Positions 1 through 10,193 of a stretch of DNA of 64,000 nt are shown here, piece after piece. A program made the translations under genes and the position numbers. Origin of the DNA: Vicugna pacos (lineage: Eukaryota > Chordata > Mammalia > Artiodactyla > Camelidae); NCBI RefSeq assembly GCF_048564905.1, contig NC_133019.1, positions 13,372,501 through 13,436,500 of the forward strand. The letters are read 5' to 3'. The notes under the pieces were generated by a model, which was not told the origin of the DNA, did not search any database, and saw only the letters and a program-made list of their open reading frames with translations. Position 1 is the first letter of the stretch, and each line of letters opens with the position of its first letter.

Positions 1-960
1 CTCTACCTGATGCTGTTCATGACAAATTAATGCATGAAGGTGCACAGGTCTAAATATGAAAGCTGAAACAATCAAGTTTCTATAGAAAAACAGGAGAATA
101 TTTTCCTGCCTTCGAGAGAGTCAGAATTTTCTTCAGCAGGATATACGCCCACCCACCCACACAAAACTAAACATAAAGTAAATGTTACACTGGACTTTAT
201 TAAAAAGGAAGACCCTCTATTCATAAAAAACTATTAAGAGACAGAAAAAGCAAACCAAAGATATTTGCAACTCACATATCAGAAAAAGAACTATAATATT
301 CAGAAGATATAAAAATCTCCTGTAAGCCAGTAAGCCAATGACAGACAACCCAATTAAAAAATGCTAGTTGGAGGGGAGGTAAGTTGAGGTAACTGCTCCA
401 GAAAACCATTCTGAAGTATCTATTAAGACTGAAACATACATATGCTCTCTTTTCTGGCAATTCTCCTTCTGAGTGGCTATACCCAACAGAAATGAGTGTT
501 TTTGTTCGCCAAAAGATGTGTACAAAAATGCTCGTAGCAGCTTTACCCATGAAGGCCGAAATTGGAAACAATCTATGTGTTTATCAACAATAATTTGTGA
601 TATATTCATATAATGGAATACTGCCAGCCATGAAACAGAACAAACTCCTGTTACACACAAGGAGCCCAAATTCCACAATCATAATATTGATGAGACAAAG
701 GCAGCCACACAGGAATACCCACTGTATGATTTGATTTATACGAAAGCAAGAAAAGAAAAACTAGACCGTGGTGATAGAAGTCAGCACAGCGCTTCCCTTA
801 AGGGATTATCAATTACAGCGGGGCAACAGGGAGCCTTACAGGATGCTGGAAATTCTGCGTCTTGATTAGGGTGGTAATTTTGTGTGTAGAACTTTACTGA
901 CAGGTACGCTTAAGATCTGCACACTTCGCTGTGTGGAAGCTATACCGCAATTTTCAAAAA
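1..960 (+). mobile_element. Old L1 (L1M type) 3' part: end of ORF2 plus 3' UTR
   Basis: The + strand follows the end of L1 ORF2: the segment around 80-330 matches the region coding the C-terminal part, and 540-640 matches the stretch before the familiar 'tggaatact' motif (at 616). The typical L1M 3' UTR follows, ending near 960 in an A-rich remnant. The element enters from the left edge of the window, so its 5' part is not visible. It is heavily diverged and no ORF2 frame survives. Confident as L1; the L1MC/L1ME subfamily is a guess. Confidence 0.8.
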
Positions 961-1194
961 AGCATAGTGAAGAGAAGGGAGAGGCTGAATCTTGTGATAT
1001 CATCTGAGCACCTGGATCCAGCCATGCCTGAAGATACACACTCCTGGACCACCTAGGAACCAATTAATTCCCGTTTTTAGCTTAAGTCAGTTTGTGCTGG
1101 GTTTTCTCCCGCTTGCTGCTACAGTTGTCCTCATAACTTTCATCTCCCTCTGTCCTGGCCAGATTATTCCTCCTTCAGCCTGAGCAGATGGGGG

Positions 1195-1310
1195 AAGTCT
1201 TACACTTAATGGCTATGACATTGGGCAGGACTCCAACCTCTTTGTGCCTCAGGCTTCTCATTTGTAAAATAAAGCTAACAATAATGGCTACTGCACAGAA
1301 CAAGCCAGGT
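1195..1310 (+). repeat. MIR SINE fragment
   Basis: The stretch 'tgtgcctcaggcttctcat' followed by 'ttgtaaaataaagc' is the core of MIR on the + strand. L2-like end sequence may follow at 1370-1440 but is too diverged to list separately. Confidence 0.65.
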
Positions 1311-1449
1311 CCCTATATGAGTCTCAAAAACCTTCTTGAAACTCTTCTTCCTGGCCCTCATTTGGTTAGTGTTTGTGATGATGAATGCCGTGGGGACAAG
1401 GACTGTATCTGTTTTGCTCCTTACCATGTCTCCAGTGTAAGGGCCACCC

Positions 1450-2319
1450 CTTGGGTGTGAAAAGTCTTGGGACAAATTATTTTGGTGAAGCCTCTGTCTA
1501 AATAATCCATTTAAGCTGCAAAGGTCAGCAGGTCAGCACCATTCTGGTGAGCCAATCTCATGGGACTCCATGAATGAAATACTGCTATGGTGACAGAGAG
1601 AGCTCTGTTCACCAGTCCACATACCTGGAAAAAAGATGTCATAGGGGAGCTGCCACAGAACATCTGGTCAACCCTGTGTGTGTCTGTGTGTGTGTGTTCG
1701 GGAGTTAAGGGACAGGATGGGTGAAGAGTCAAGGGATGCCCAGGAGGGGAGAAACAGGGATGGAGCCAGTGAGGGGCTCAGGGTTTCCCACCTGGTCAGT
1801 ACTGCCAGCTTCAAGGGGTACCAGGCACGCACGGGAGAGAGACTTAGAACACTCACAGGAGGATGCTCCAAAGCCCAGGGCCTTGAGTTACAGGCCTTTC
1901 TGGTCCAGGTCTCAGGTCAGGACTGCCCTGTCCAGCATCTGGTGCATCAGAAGTCCCCAGTTCACATTTGTTTGAATAAATGAGTGGAGGAAAGGGTTCA
2001 TGGGGTTATACAAGACATGGTAAGTGGTCAGAGATGTGGGTGGTTTTATTCTTACTCCTGAGAGGCAGGAACCCTCCCAGCTCCCATGCCCCCCAAAGCA
2101 AGGGAGGCGGGTGACAATCGGGTGACAGGGTCTTGTGACCGTGGATCAAGTGGGTCAGCTTCGCACAGGGTCAGGCTTGGGAACAGTCCCATTGTGGTCC
2201 CGTCATGGAGAACAGATTCCCAAGGAGAGACAAAGGGGCCTGGAAATCAGGCCAGGGAGAAAAAAATACCCTTTCGGGGTGATTTAGCCTTTGCTAATTG
2301 GTCACCTCGTTAGCAGCCC
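1450..2319. other. Unique sequence, no gene seen
   Basis: No repeat family or exon recognised. A short impure TG tract lies at about 1676-1700. Open frames here are short and compositionally ordinary. Confidence 0.5.
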
Positions 2320-2770
2320 ATCTGCGGCCGGATCCTAGCAAGTCAGCGAGGAAGAGGGAGGTGGGGGGAGGGGGCGCGCCCTGGCCAAGACTGGGCTCCC
2401 AGACTCAGTAATAAGGACCCAGCAATTACGGGAGCTTCTAGAGCCAATTCCCGTCGGAGCGCGCCAGGCCGGCTTTGTCCTGCCGGGGACGGAAAGGTCA
2501 GCGCGCTCCGCGGGAGCAGGAGAAGGCGCCTGCCCGCGGGAGGGGGAGACAAAGGAAAGGAGTGCTCCGCGGAGGTGAAAAACTAAAGAAAGAATGACAT
2601 TTGGAAGTTCCTCGGGACGAGGGGAGGAGGATGATGAAAGAAAAATTAGAAGGGGGAAGGAACCAAGGAACAAACCAGGAGAGGCCAAGGGGGAGCGTTG
2701 GCCGGGCACCTCGCAGGGGCCGCCCGGGCTCCCCCGAGCCAACCACGAGCCGGCTCTCCGTCTCGGTTTC
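2320..2770. promoter_or_regulatory. CpG-dense patch (candidate orphan CpG island)
   Basis: By eye about 22 CpG dinucleotides fall in 2320-2575 and about 10 more in 2690-2765, including GGGGCGCGCC, several CCGCGG and two further GCGCGC-type sites. The surrounding kilobases are strongly CpG-depleted, as is usual in mammals. Such patches mark promoters or poised enhancers. No splice-supported exon or TATA box is apparent, so this is a regulatory candidate and not a called promoter. A MIR-like tract ('ggtttccccatctggaaatg') follows at about 2765. Confidence 0.4.
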
Positions 2771-4439
2771 CCCATCTGGAAATGGAGGGGCTTTGTGGCC
2801 CTGATGCCGGGTGGGTCAGATTCTATGCTTGCGCAGGCTTGGGAAGGGATGAAGGTAGGGCTGAAAGGCATTGCTAAGAATGCTGATTTCTGCAGTCCCC
2901 TCTGACATGATCTGGGGCGTAAATAGTTCTGCTCTGGAACATTCCTCCACGTGTCCCAGTTCTTGCCCTAAGGTGGAGTCGTGTGGCTTTATCTGGCCGG
3001 TAAGCTGTGAGCGGCTCAGGGTCATTTTGAAGCTGAAGTGTGGAAGAGCCAATGAAAATCCCCTCCAGTTGTCTCCTCCTTGCCAGACAAAGTCCAAAGC
3101 CTGGGTCCCTGAGTGACTAAGTGGAGCAGAGGCCGTAAGGGGTAGGTATCCTGAGGGAGCGATGAACCCCTGTGGTTGGTGACTTGCTTTGAGTTGAGCT
3201 TCTGTCCCACATAACCTAGTCTGTGCTGAGCCAGGCACCGGCTAAGTTTAGACCCTGAGGACTGCACAGTCCCAGCCACTTCCTAAAGGGCAGTCTGTCC
3301 CCAGGATCACCCTTTCTGGCTCACCTGCCTCAGTGATCCTGACATGCCGGTCCCGCGTGCCCCCCCTTATTCACACATCCGCAGTGTCCTCCAGTGTCCA
3401 CCAGCAGGTGAAGAGTGAACTTTCAGTGCTGTGTAAAGGCCCTTCAAGTTCATGTTAAAGAGCCACACTGAAAGTCACTTCATTGGGAGCAAAAGAGAAA
3501 GAGAAGCAGAGGGGAGCGTAGTGAGTCCCCCGACTCACAGATGCCCAGGGGCTAAGGTGTAGGCCTGACCAGCGGGGCTCCGGGGCTGGGTTGTGTGTCT
3601 GAAACAGGCGTGATCTCCATGGGGCCTGGCTGTCTGCGCAGTTACCGAGTCCCTCTGCCTCCTGATCATCTGTGTGCACCTGTCCAGCAAATCCCCATCC
3701 ACTGAGATGTGAGGATGTCTCTCCTTGCTCACTTGGAGCCCAGTGAGCTGAAGGAAACACAGTTAGCAACGCTGTGACACCTGCCTGTGGACCAGCCCTC
3801 TGGCCTGAGCCCCGGGGGATGGGGGAGGGTCTTTCCTCGGCTGGAAGTGGGAAGCTTTCTTTTATGCGACGTGGTCTGCTCTACCAGGACTAGGTCTGTG
3901 GGGATTGGGGGAACCCGTACAACCAGTGTGCTCACTCCCTACAGAACATCAGGGGCCTGGGACTCCTGAACGGGCGGAACGACTCCCTCTGATGTTTCGG
4001 TCCAGCCGGGGAAGCCCGGAACAGGGTCAGGCTCCCATGTACTCCCCCTCCCTTTTGCGGGAAGATGGAAGACACCAACAGAAGTAAACGCAAGAGCCAG
4101 CTACATGGGCACTGCTTCCGAGACCGCGGGGGAGGGTGGCACTTTTGTCCTTGTTCCCTGAGAACCCTTTCTAAGGGACTATGAGTGGGTGTGGGTGGGG
4201 GTGGGGCATGGAGGGCGATGGGGGGGGAAGCAGGCACGTGGAGGTTCCAGTGGGGGAGGTGAGGATGCCAGCACGCCATCCCCCCCCTCTGCAACCGTCC
4301 TGCCTTCATCCCTGGAATCCCTCCCTCTCCTCCTCTCCTGACCAGCCAGCCTGTTCCTAGGCTCTGAGCACTGCTCCAGGATCCCTTACTTTTTTTCTTT
4401 TTTTCGCCTCGCTCTCTCCACCCTTGTCACCCGCAGCAG
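2771..4439. other. Unique sequence, no gene seen
   Basis: No repeat family recognised beyond the MIR-like tract at about 2765-2800. A G-rich run lies at 4185-4230 and a T-rich run at about 4388-4405. No coding evidence. Confidence 0.5.
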
Positions 4440-4665
4440 TGGGTATTCATTATTTAAACAGCCCATGCCTCTGAAGTCTTATTTATCCAACATCTTTCCA
4501 CAGCATATGTCAAAATTTACAGTAAGTGCATTCATCCCATAATAAACATTTGGCTTTGCTGGTCTACCGGCGGCAGGGCTAATTAGGGAGAGCGATTCCC
4601 TTGTTATCTGAAGGGAGGTCAGATGCAGCAATTAGCATCCTTGCATAGCTTTCGTAATTGTGACT
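4440..4665. promoter_or_regulatory. Candidate conserved enhancer-like block, homeodomain motifs
   Basis: A repeat-free AT-rich block carries GCTAATTAGG at 4578-4587, GCAATTAGC at 4627-4635 and CGTAATTG near 4652, plus ATTTAAACA and TTATTTATCC. Clustered TAATTR cores are typical of homeodomain-bound developmental enhancers. Conservation cannot be tested here, so the call rests on composition only. Confidence 0.35.
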
Positions 4666-5344
4666 TTGAGGCTAGGCCCTTTGGTGCCAGGTGGGGAAGA
4701 GAAGTTGGCAGGAAGGAAAGGGGAGCCTTCCTCAGCAAGTTCTGGAAAACCAAAGCTGAGCTTTGAAAAGCAGTCTGACTGGTTGGTTTCCTGAGCTCGC
4801 ACATCTCTGCCTGCAGTCTGAGCTCCCTGCTGGCCGCTCCCCTCCCAGTCAGGGCCCAGATCTGAGAATACACTCTCTCTCCCCCAGATCCGTCGGCCCA
4901 GCCCTCTCCGCGGGCACCCGGGAGGACGTTTCCTCTTAAAAATCTTGTTACTGCTTCAAACTGAAAGCTTCAAAACCAAATGGACACATCTAGCAATCAG
5001 CACTTTAGGGTCTGAGAGAAGCTTAAAGGTCACCTGGTTCATCTCTCGCCCCCTCCCCTCTTTTGTCTCCATGGAGCCTCTGCCAACCAGTCGTTCAGCA
5101 CTGGTGGGGCATCTCTGACCTCCGTTCCCTGGGGAGGAGAGAGCTGAGTGCTCCAGCCTGGGCTGGGGTTTTCTTAGAGCAAGACTGAGCCAGGGGCATG
5201 AATGGGTGACTCCCGGATGCTGCATGCTCCATGCCTAGACAGTGCAAACTTGGAGGCAAAGAGGTCCCAACGGGCAGGTGTAGGGGAACCTGCAGAGAGC
5301 CAGGCCTAGCTCTGAAGCAAAGGGAGCATGTAGGAGCAACGGGG
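4666..5344. other. Unique sequence, no gene seen
   Basis: Moderate GC, no recognised repeat, no exon signal. Confidence 0.45.
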
Positions 5345-5850
5345 GTCAAGACGATAGCTGCCCAGGCGTCCCCAAGACCACTCCCATGTTCAGTAATTCA
5401 CTAGAAAAACTCACGGAGCTCAGCAAAACTATTACACTTATGGTAACAGTTTATTACAGCAAAAAGAGATTACAGTCCACGGCAGGACCCACAAGAGTTC
5501 CAGGCGTGAGCTCCCAGCTGTCCTTTCCCAGTGGGGTCATCTAGAGAGTGCTTACTTCCCCTGGCAACAGCGTGTGACAACGCACACGAAGCATTGCCAG
5601 CCAGCCGAGCTTACCTGAGCCTTGGGTTGATAACTGGGGTCAGTCATGTACGCACGGAGCACCTGCGTGATGGACTTCAGTCTCCGGAAGTCACTGATGC
5701 TGAGTGGCTCAAGGGCTCCTGATAAAGAAAGACATTCCTATCAAGCAAACGTTCCAAAGGCTTAGAGGTTACTTCCCTGGAGCTGGGCAAGAGCCAGACG
5801 TTTCTTAGGGCAAAGTTAATCCTTGCCCATCTGGGAAGATACCCAAAGAA
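5345..5850 (-). mobile_element. Ancient solo LTR-like repeat (ERV class, family unsure)
   Basis: The sequence from 'cccatgttcagtaattcact' through 'taacagtttattacagcaaa' and on to 'gtcactgatgctgag' matches a mammalian LTR family I recognise but cannot name with certainty. Read on the - strand it has an AATAAA-type signal near 5450, which sets the orientation. It is a solo, decayed fossil with no internal region beside it, and old by its divergence. Confidence 0.5.
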
Positions 5851-6149
5851 GAGGCAGAGGACGTGTTAGGAAAGCAGGCAGCTCCAGACGGCATGGAGGT
5901 CCAGGCTTGCCTGCGAGGGAGCCAGCTACCTCTCCACCCTTCACTTCCTTAGGAACGGATCAGAGAGTGCGGCATCTGAGCTCAGAAAAAGCTTGGAGTG
6001 ACCTGTCTGCCTTGGGGTGGACTGGTCTCCAAAGAGGAAATCTGAGGGAGGAGGCTGATTGTGGTTGGAGAGCACACAGGCATCTGGGTGAGGAGTGATG
6101 GGGTAGGGGCTTGGAGCTCTTGTCAGCTGTGCACCCCCAGGAGTGGAAT
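5851..6149. other. Unique sequence
   Basis: Nothing recognised. Confidence 0.4.
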
Positions 6150-6390
6150 TTTGCTGTTTGAGAGGCAGTAAGTGCCTTGAGTTTCCAGAATCAGGAGAGT
6201 CTGGGTTTTAAGACCTGTCTCTGCCACCTCCCAGCTTTGTTGCTTGGGTAAGTTACCTAACCTCTTTGAGACTTGGCTTTCTCACCTGTCAAAGGAGGAT
6301 GACTCCTGTGTCACGTGGCTGCTGCAGTACAGTTTGCATGAGATGAACATGAGATAAATGGTAACTATCTTTACCCTCACCATCATCATC
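6150..6390 (+). repeat. MIR SINE, nearly full length
   Basis: The + strand reads through the MIR body: 'gggttttaagacctgtctct', then 'cttgggtaagttacctaacc', then 'ttctcacctgtcaaaggagg', and the tail of the element. About 240 bp, close to the family's usual 260 bp. Confidence 0.85.
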
Positions 6391-6549
6391 TCCTGATGAA
6401 GCAGAGTTCATCTTTAGAAGCTCTTGGCCTCCATAAAGTTCTTTTTTATATTGAGATGAAAACTGTGTTTATTTTAAACAACTTCCTTGTTACGCTGGCC
6501 TGGCTCTTCATCTTCTGTTTCTTCCCACGGCATCACCATTTTTTCAGGA

Positions 6550-6800
6550 TCATCAACTATTCATTCATTTATTCCTTCATTCATTTATTCAATGCATGTT
6601 TATTGATGACATTTGTCTGTTGATACTGACATTGTGCTAAATGCTGTGAAGAGAAGGAAAAATAAGACAGTCCTCACCCTCAAAGGACTTCTGTTTAAGT
6701 GAGATTGCAAACAACCACGTACAGTGAACAGTTAAAATATTTTGCTTGGCAAATGTACTGAGTACCTGGGGCATAAAAGAAGCAGTGTTTTGTTTTATCT
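6550..6800 (-). repeat. L2 LINE 3' end
   Basis: 'ttcattcatttattcaatgc' followed by 'attgtgctaaatgctgtgaa' is the reverse complement of the L2 3' end, including its (TGAA)-type tail. Confidence 0.8.
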
Positions 6801-8104
6801 ACTCCGTTAGCTCCCAAATGCACTTTCTCACTTACTTTTATCCCCCTCTTGAGATAACTTACAAATTCTCTCTCTCTTTTTTCCTATTCTTGTTGCTATG
6901 GGTTCAAGGCTTGTAAGTAAATTTAATCTCAGGTTGGAATTCATGGTGACTGCTAGTGACATTCTCGAGGGCTGAGTTGAGAGAGATTCTAAGGCTGCAT
7001 CTCAGCCAGCAAGACTGGATAAGACCGTCTATCTAAAGAGAATTTGAAAGACACGATTGTTTCATAAATTGATCTTCTGCCATGGGTGTGTACTCAAGGC
7101 TCAGACCAGTCTGACAGCCTCACTTGTGTGCAAGCCCCTTCAGGCCCCTCCCCTTTTCTGATTCCCCATCAGGAACAGCCCAAGCCTCACAGTCTCTCTC
7201 TTCCCAGAGTGAGTCCCGTTGCATGACTCACTGCCTAGTCTAGTGGGATGTCTTCGCTTTGGATCGTACAGTCCTTGGGCGGGAATGACCCCTTTTATAT
7301 CTTTGTCCCTCCCCACCCTGAGGCTAGCATGGGTCTGGGCTCATGATTGGTGCCGAACTAACTGACAGACAGGCATCCCAGGGGATTGTGAAGGACTCTT
7401 GGGAAACTTTTGGGTTACAAATGCCCTTGCCGTATTGCCTCTAGGTGAGGTGCTTGCTCCAAAGTCTGCAAAGGAACAGTGTGATGTCAAGGAACTTGTC
7501 TGCTCCCTGCATCTCTGCTGTTTTCACTTGGTCCTTTGTTGCAGGAATGTCTCTCTGTTTCTTCCTTCTGCACAACCCAAGGCAACATTTTTAAGTGGAC
7601 CTGGGAGCACTCTCAGCCTGGCTGGAGCCGGAGGGATTGGAGTAGAATTAAGCTGTGATGTGCACTGTTAAAACTCTTCAAGATGATGATAGCTCAGGAA
7701 GGAGTGCTTCTGAGGGGAGGGAGGTTCGGGGGCCTCTGGCAAGGAGAGGAGAGTGGAGGAGCCAATGGCAGGAAATTTGATAGCCGTGATTATTTTAGAA
7801 ATCTGACCGTCTACAGTCTGAGCACAGGAGGACTGGAGATTTTCCTGGGACAGGGAAATTCAAAGTCTGGGCAAGAGCCCATGAGAAGCTGATCTTGATG
7901 ACAGGGGTGGTGGGTGGTGGCTACCCACTCCCTAGGAAAGCCGGAAGAGATAAAGTTGTCTAGGAGACACTGGCTATTAAAATAGAAATGGAGTGTGCAG
8001 AACTGTGATAAAGTGAATTCGAAAGTTTTAGAAGTCAGCATTCAAGAAATGTTCAACGAGCAGGGTTCAAGGAAGCATAAGGGATGGGCTGTTGAAGAGA
8101 TATC
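6801..8104. other. Unique sequence, no gene seen
   Basis: No repeat or exon recognised. The largest open frames are under 100 codons and show no family resemblance. Confidence 0.45.
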
Positions 8105-8620
8105 TCTGCAGCCATCCATTAAATCGTTTCTTCAACAGCATCTCCCAGCAGCTACTATGTGCCCAGACTGGTATCAGGCACCAGGGACACAAAGAGCAAT
8201 AAGACATAGTTCGTGTTGTCGACGCTGTAGGATCCACCCAGGACTCTGAAGCACAGGAAACAATGTAGGGAGGGGAGGCGACAAGCTGGGAGAGGCCAGC
8301 TGGAAGAAGTGCCTTGAACATGCTGGAGAATCTAGCCTCCATCCGGTGGGAAACGGGGCCACCCTAAGCGCATGTGATCTAGGGAAGGACATGTGTGTTT
8401 AGAAAGGCTGTGTTGGCTGAGGCGTGGAGGATGGCTTGCAAGAGAACATGCTGAAGTCAGGAAAGCCAGTGAGGAGAGAAGAGGAATTCCAAAGGCTTTG
8501 GAGCGAAGTCTGGTTGGGAGGAATACATAGAAAGCGACATTTCACAGGGAACCACGGATGCGAAAAAGGAATCACTCAATTTGGGGATGGGATGGAAGCA
8601 AGGTAGACTAGCAGAGAAGA
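8105..8620 (-). repeat. L2 LINE fragment
   Basis: 'agcagctactatgtgcccag' and 'aggcaccagggacacaaaga' mark the reverse complement of the L2 3' region. The following purine-rich stretch to about 8620 fits the upstream part of L2 in the same orientation. Confidence 0.65.
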
Positions 8621-8689
8621 CTGTGACCCAACATACCAGATTAAAGGAGGAGCAAATTCACTCACCTCCTGGAAAATTCACTTTTCAGT

Positions 8690-8920
8690 GGTACCAGTAC
8701 AGCATCCGGGGTCAAATAAACACATAACTTGACATTTACCAGCTGTGCAAATTTGCTGTGTAACTCAGCTCCTTTATCTTTAAAATGGACTCCAACTGTA
8801 CCCACCTCATGGTGGTTTTGAAGAAGAAATGAAGTACAATATAAGCAGCACTTAGCATCATGCCCAGAATAGAGCACGTTCTCAACAGATGTTATCCGTC
8901 GTGTGTATTATTAGAGATTC
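8690..8920 (+). repeat. MIR SINE
   Basis: MIR body on the + strand: 'tttatctttaaaatggactc', then 'cccacctcatggtggttttg', then 'agcacttagcatcatgccca' and the 3' part. Confidence 0.8.
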
Positions 8921-9128
8921 ATTGACCACAATAACTCTTACCATCACAGAGTGTCTTTTTTTTTCCAGAAAATGAAAGAAGGAAAAGGAGTATATGGAGC
9001 TGAAGTAGGCTGGCCATTTGTGGGTAAGCCCGCCACACAGTTACGAGAAGGTAGGAGTCGATTGTGGCGGGATGGAGAAGCAACTCCCGAAGAATTAAGA
9101 TACAACTGCAGATTCTGAGCTACTTTCA

Positions 9129-9389
9129 GGTTAGGGTTAGGGTTAGGGTTAGGGTTAGGGTTAGGGTTAGGGGTTAGTGTTAGGTGTTAGAGTTAGGGTT
9201 AGGAGTTAGGGTTAGGGTTAAGGTTAGGGTTAGGGGTTAGGGTTAGGGGTTAGGGTTAGGGTTAGGGGTTAGGGGTTAGGGTTAGGTGTTATGGTTAGGG
9301 TTAGGGTTAGGGTTAGGGGTTAGGGTTAGGGGTTAGGGTTAGGGTTAGGGGTTAGGGTTAGGGGTTAGGGTTAGGGGTTAGGGTTAGGG
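9129..9389 (+). repeat. Interstitial telomeric repeat (TTAGGG)n, about 41 units
   Basis: A tandem array of the vertebrate telomere unit in TTAGGG orientation. My reading gives about 41 units: 24 exact TTAGGG, 10 TTAGGGG and 7 other variants (TTAGTG, TTAGGTG twice, TTAGAG, TTAGGAG, TTAAGG, TTATGG). The first six units are exact; the right part alternates TTAGGG and TTAGGGG. Flanks are ordinary unique DNA with no subtelomeric repeat I recognise. Short interstitial arrays of this kind are known in mammals and are usually put down to telomerase-linked repair of a double-strand break, more rarely to a chromosome fusion. Confidence 0.97.
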
Positions 9390-9934
9390 ATCGCCTTTGC
9401 CTTGTGTGGTTTTCCTGTCCCCCTACCTCTACCCCCTTGACTGCTCTGAGAAGATTGCTGTGTCTCCTGGCATTTCAGAGGGGGTTCTGGAGAGCAGGGG
9501 AGAAGCTCGTTCAGTACAGCCAACCTCAGACTGACACCAGCTTTGCACCACAGTGAAATCATAAAGCAGTTCAGTCAGAGGCCCTGAGTTAACCAGCCCT
9601 ACCTCTCAGCCATCCTCTCGCTCTCTCTCCCACGCTGTCTGTCTTTATGGAGAGGTGACGGGAAATGCTCTTTCAGGGATGTACAGTCTTTCCGGGGCTG
9701 CCTTCTACAGAGGAGCCATAAGTGGGTGATCTGTGAGCAGGTGGCCCTTGGAACTTCCTTTCTTTTACCACTTGGCTACTCCTGCAAAAATCTTTAAGGA
9801 CAAGGTAGGAAGAACTCGGGGATCAGATTTAACTGCCTGAGCTCTGAGGCTTGACTTCTGCCGTCATGGTCTCTTCACATCTCCATTTTGAGATAACCAG
9901 GATTCTGCTCTGTTTTCTCTTTTTTACTCCTTCT
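9390..9934. other. Unique sequence right of the telomere tract
   Basis: C/T-rich at the start, then ordinary composition. No second telomere tract, no inverted CCCTAA array and no recognised repeat. Confidence 0.5.
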
Positions 9935-10180
9935 TCCCCCCACTGCCATCATCCTCCTCCTTTACTGAGAACATATTACATGTTAAGGACTGTGCTATGT
10001 GCTCTACATACAATATTTCATTTAATCCTTACATGTCTCTGTGAAGGAGGTAATCTTATGATTTCACATAAAGGAAACCAAGGAATGGAGAAGTTAAATA
10101 AATTGTTCAAGGTCATCTAACTAAAATTCAGTAGAGTCAAGATTCAGAACCAGTGCTATTTAATGTCGAGGCATATACGT
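9935..10180 (-). repeat. MIR SINE
   Basis: The reverse complement of MIR: 'ggactgtgctatgtgctcta', then 'tttcatttaatccttacatg', then 'gttcaaggtcatctaactaa'. It abuts the Charlie element on its right. Confidence 0.8.
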
Positions 10181-10193
10181 TTAATCTCAAGGC

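Noticed and set aside
2335-2871. Open frame of 178 codons on the - strand in the CpG patch
   Set aside because: High GC lowers stop frequency; the Ser/Pro-rich product has no family features.
9129-9389. Natural chromosome end or CRISPR-like array
   Set aside because: Unique sequence continues for more than 54 kb to the right, so it is not a terminus; units are 6-7 bp with no spacers, so it is not a CRISPR.
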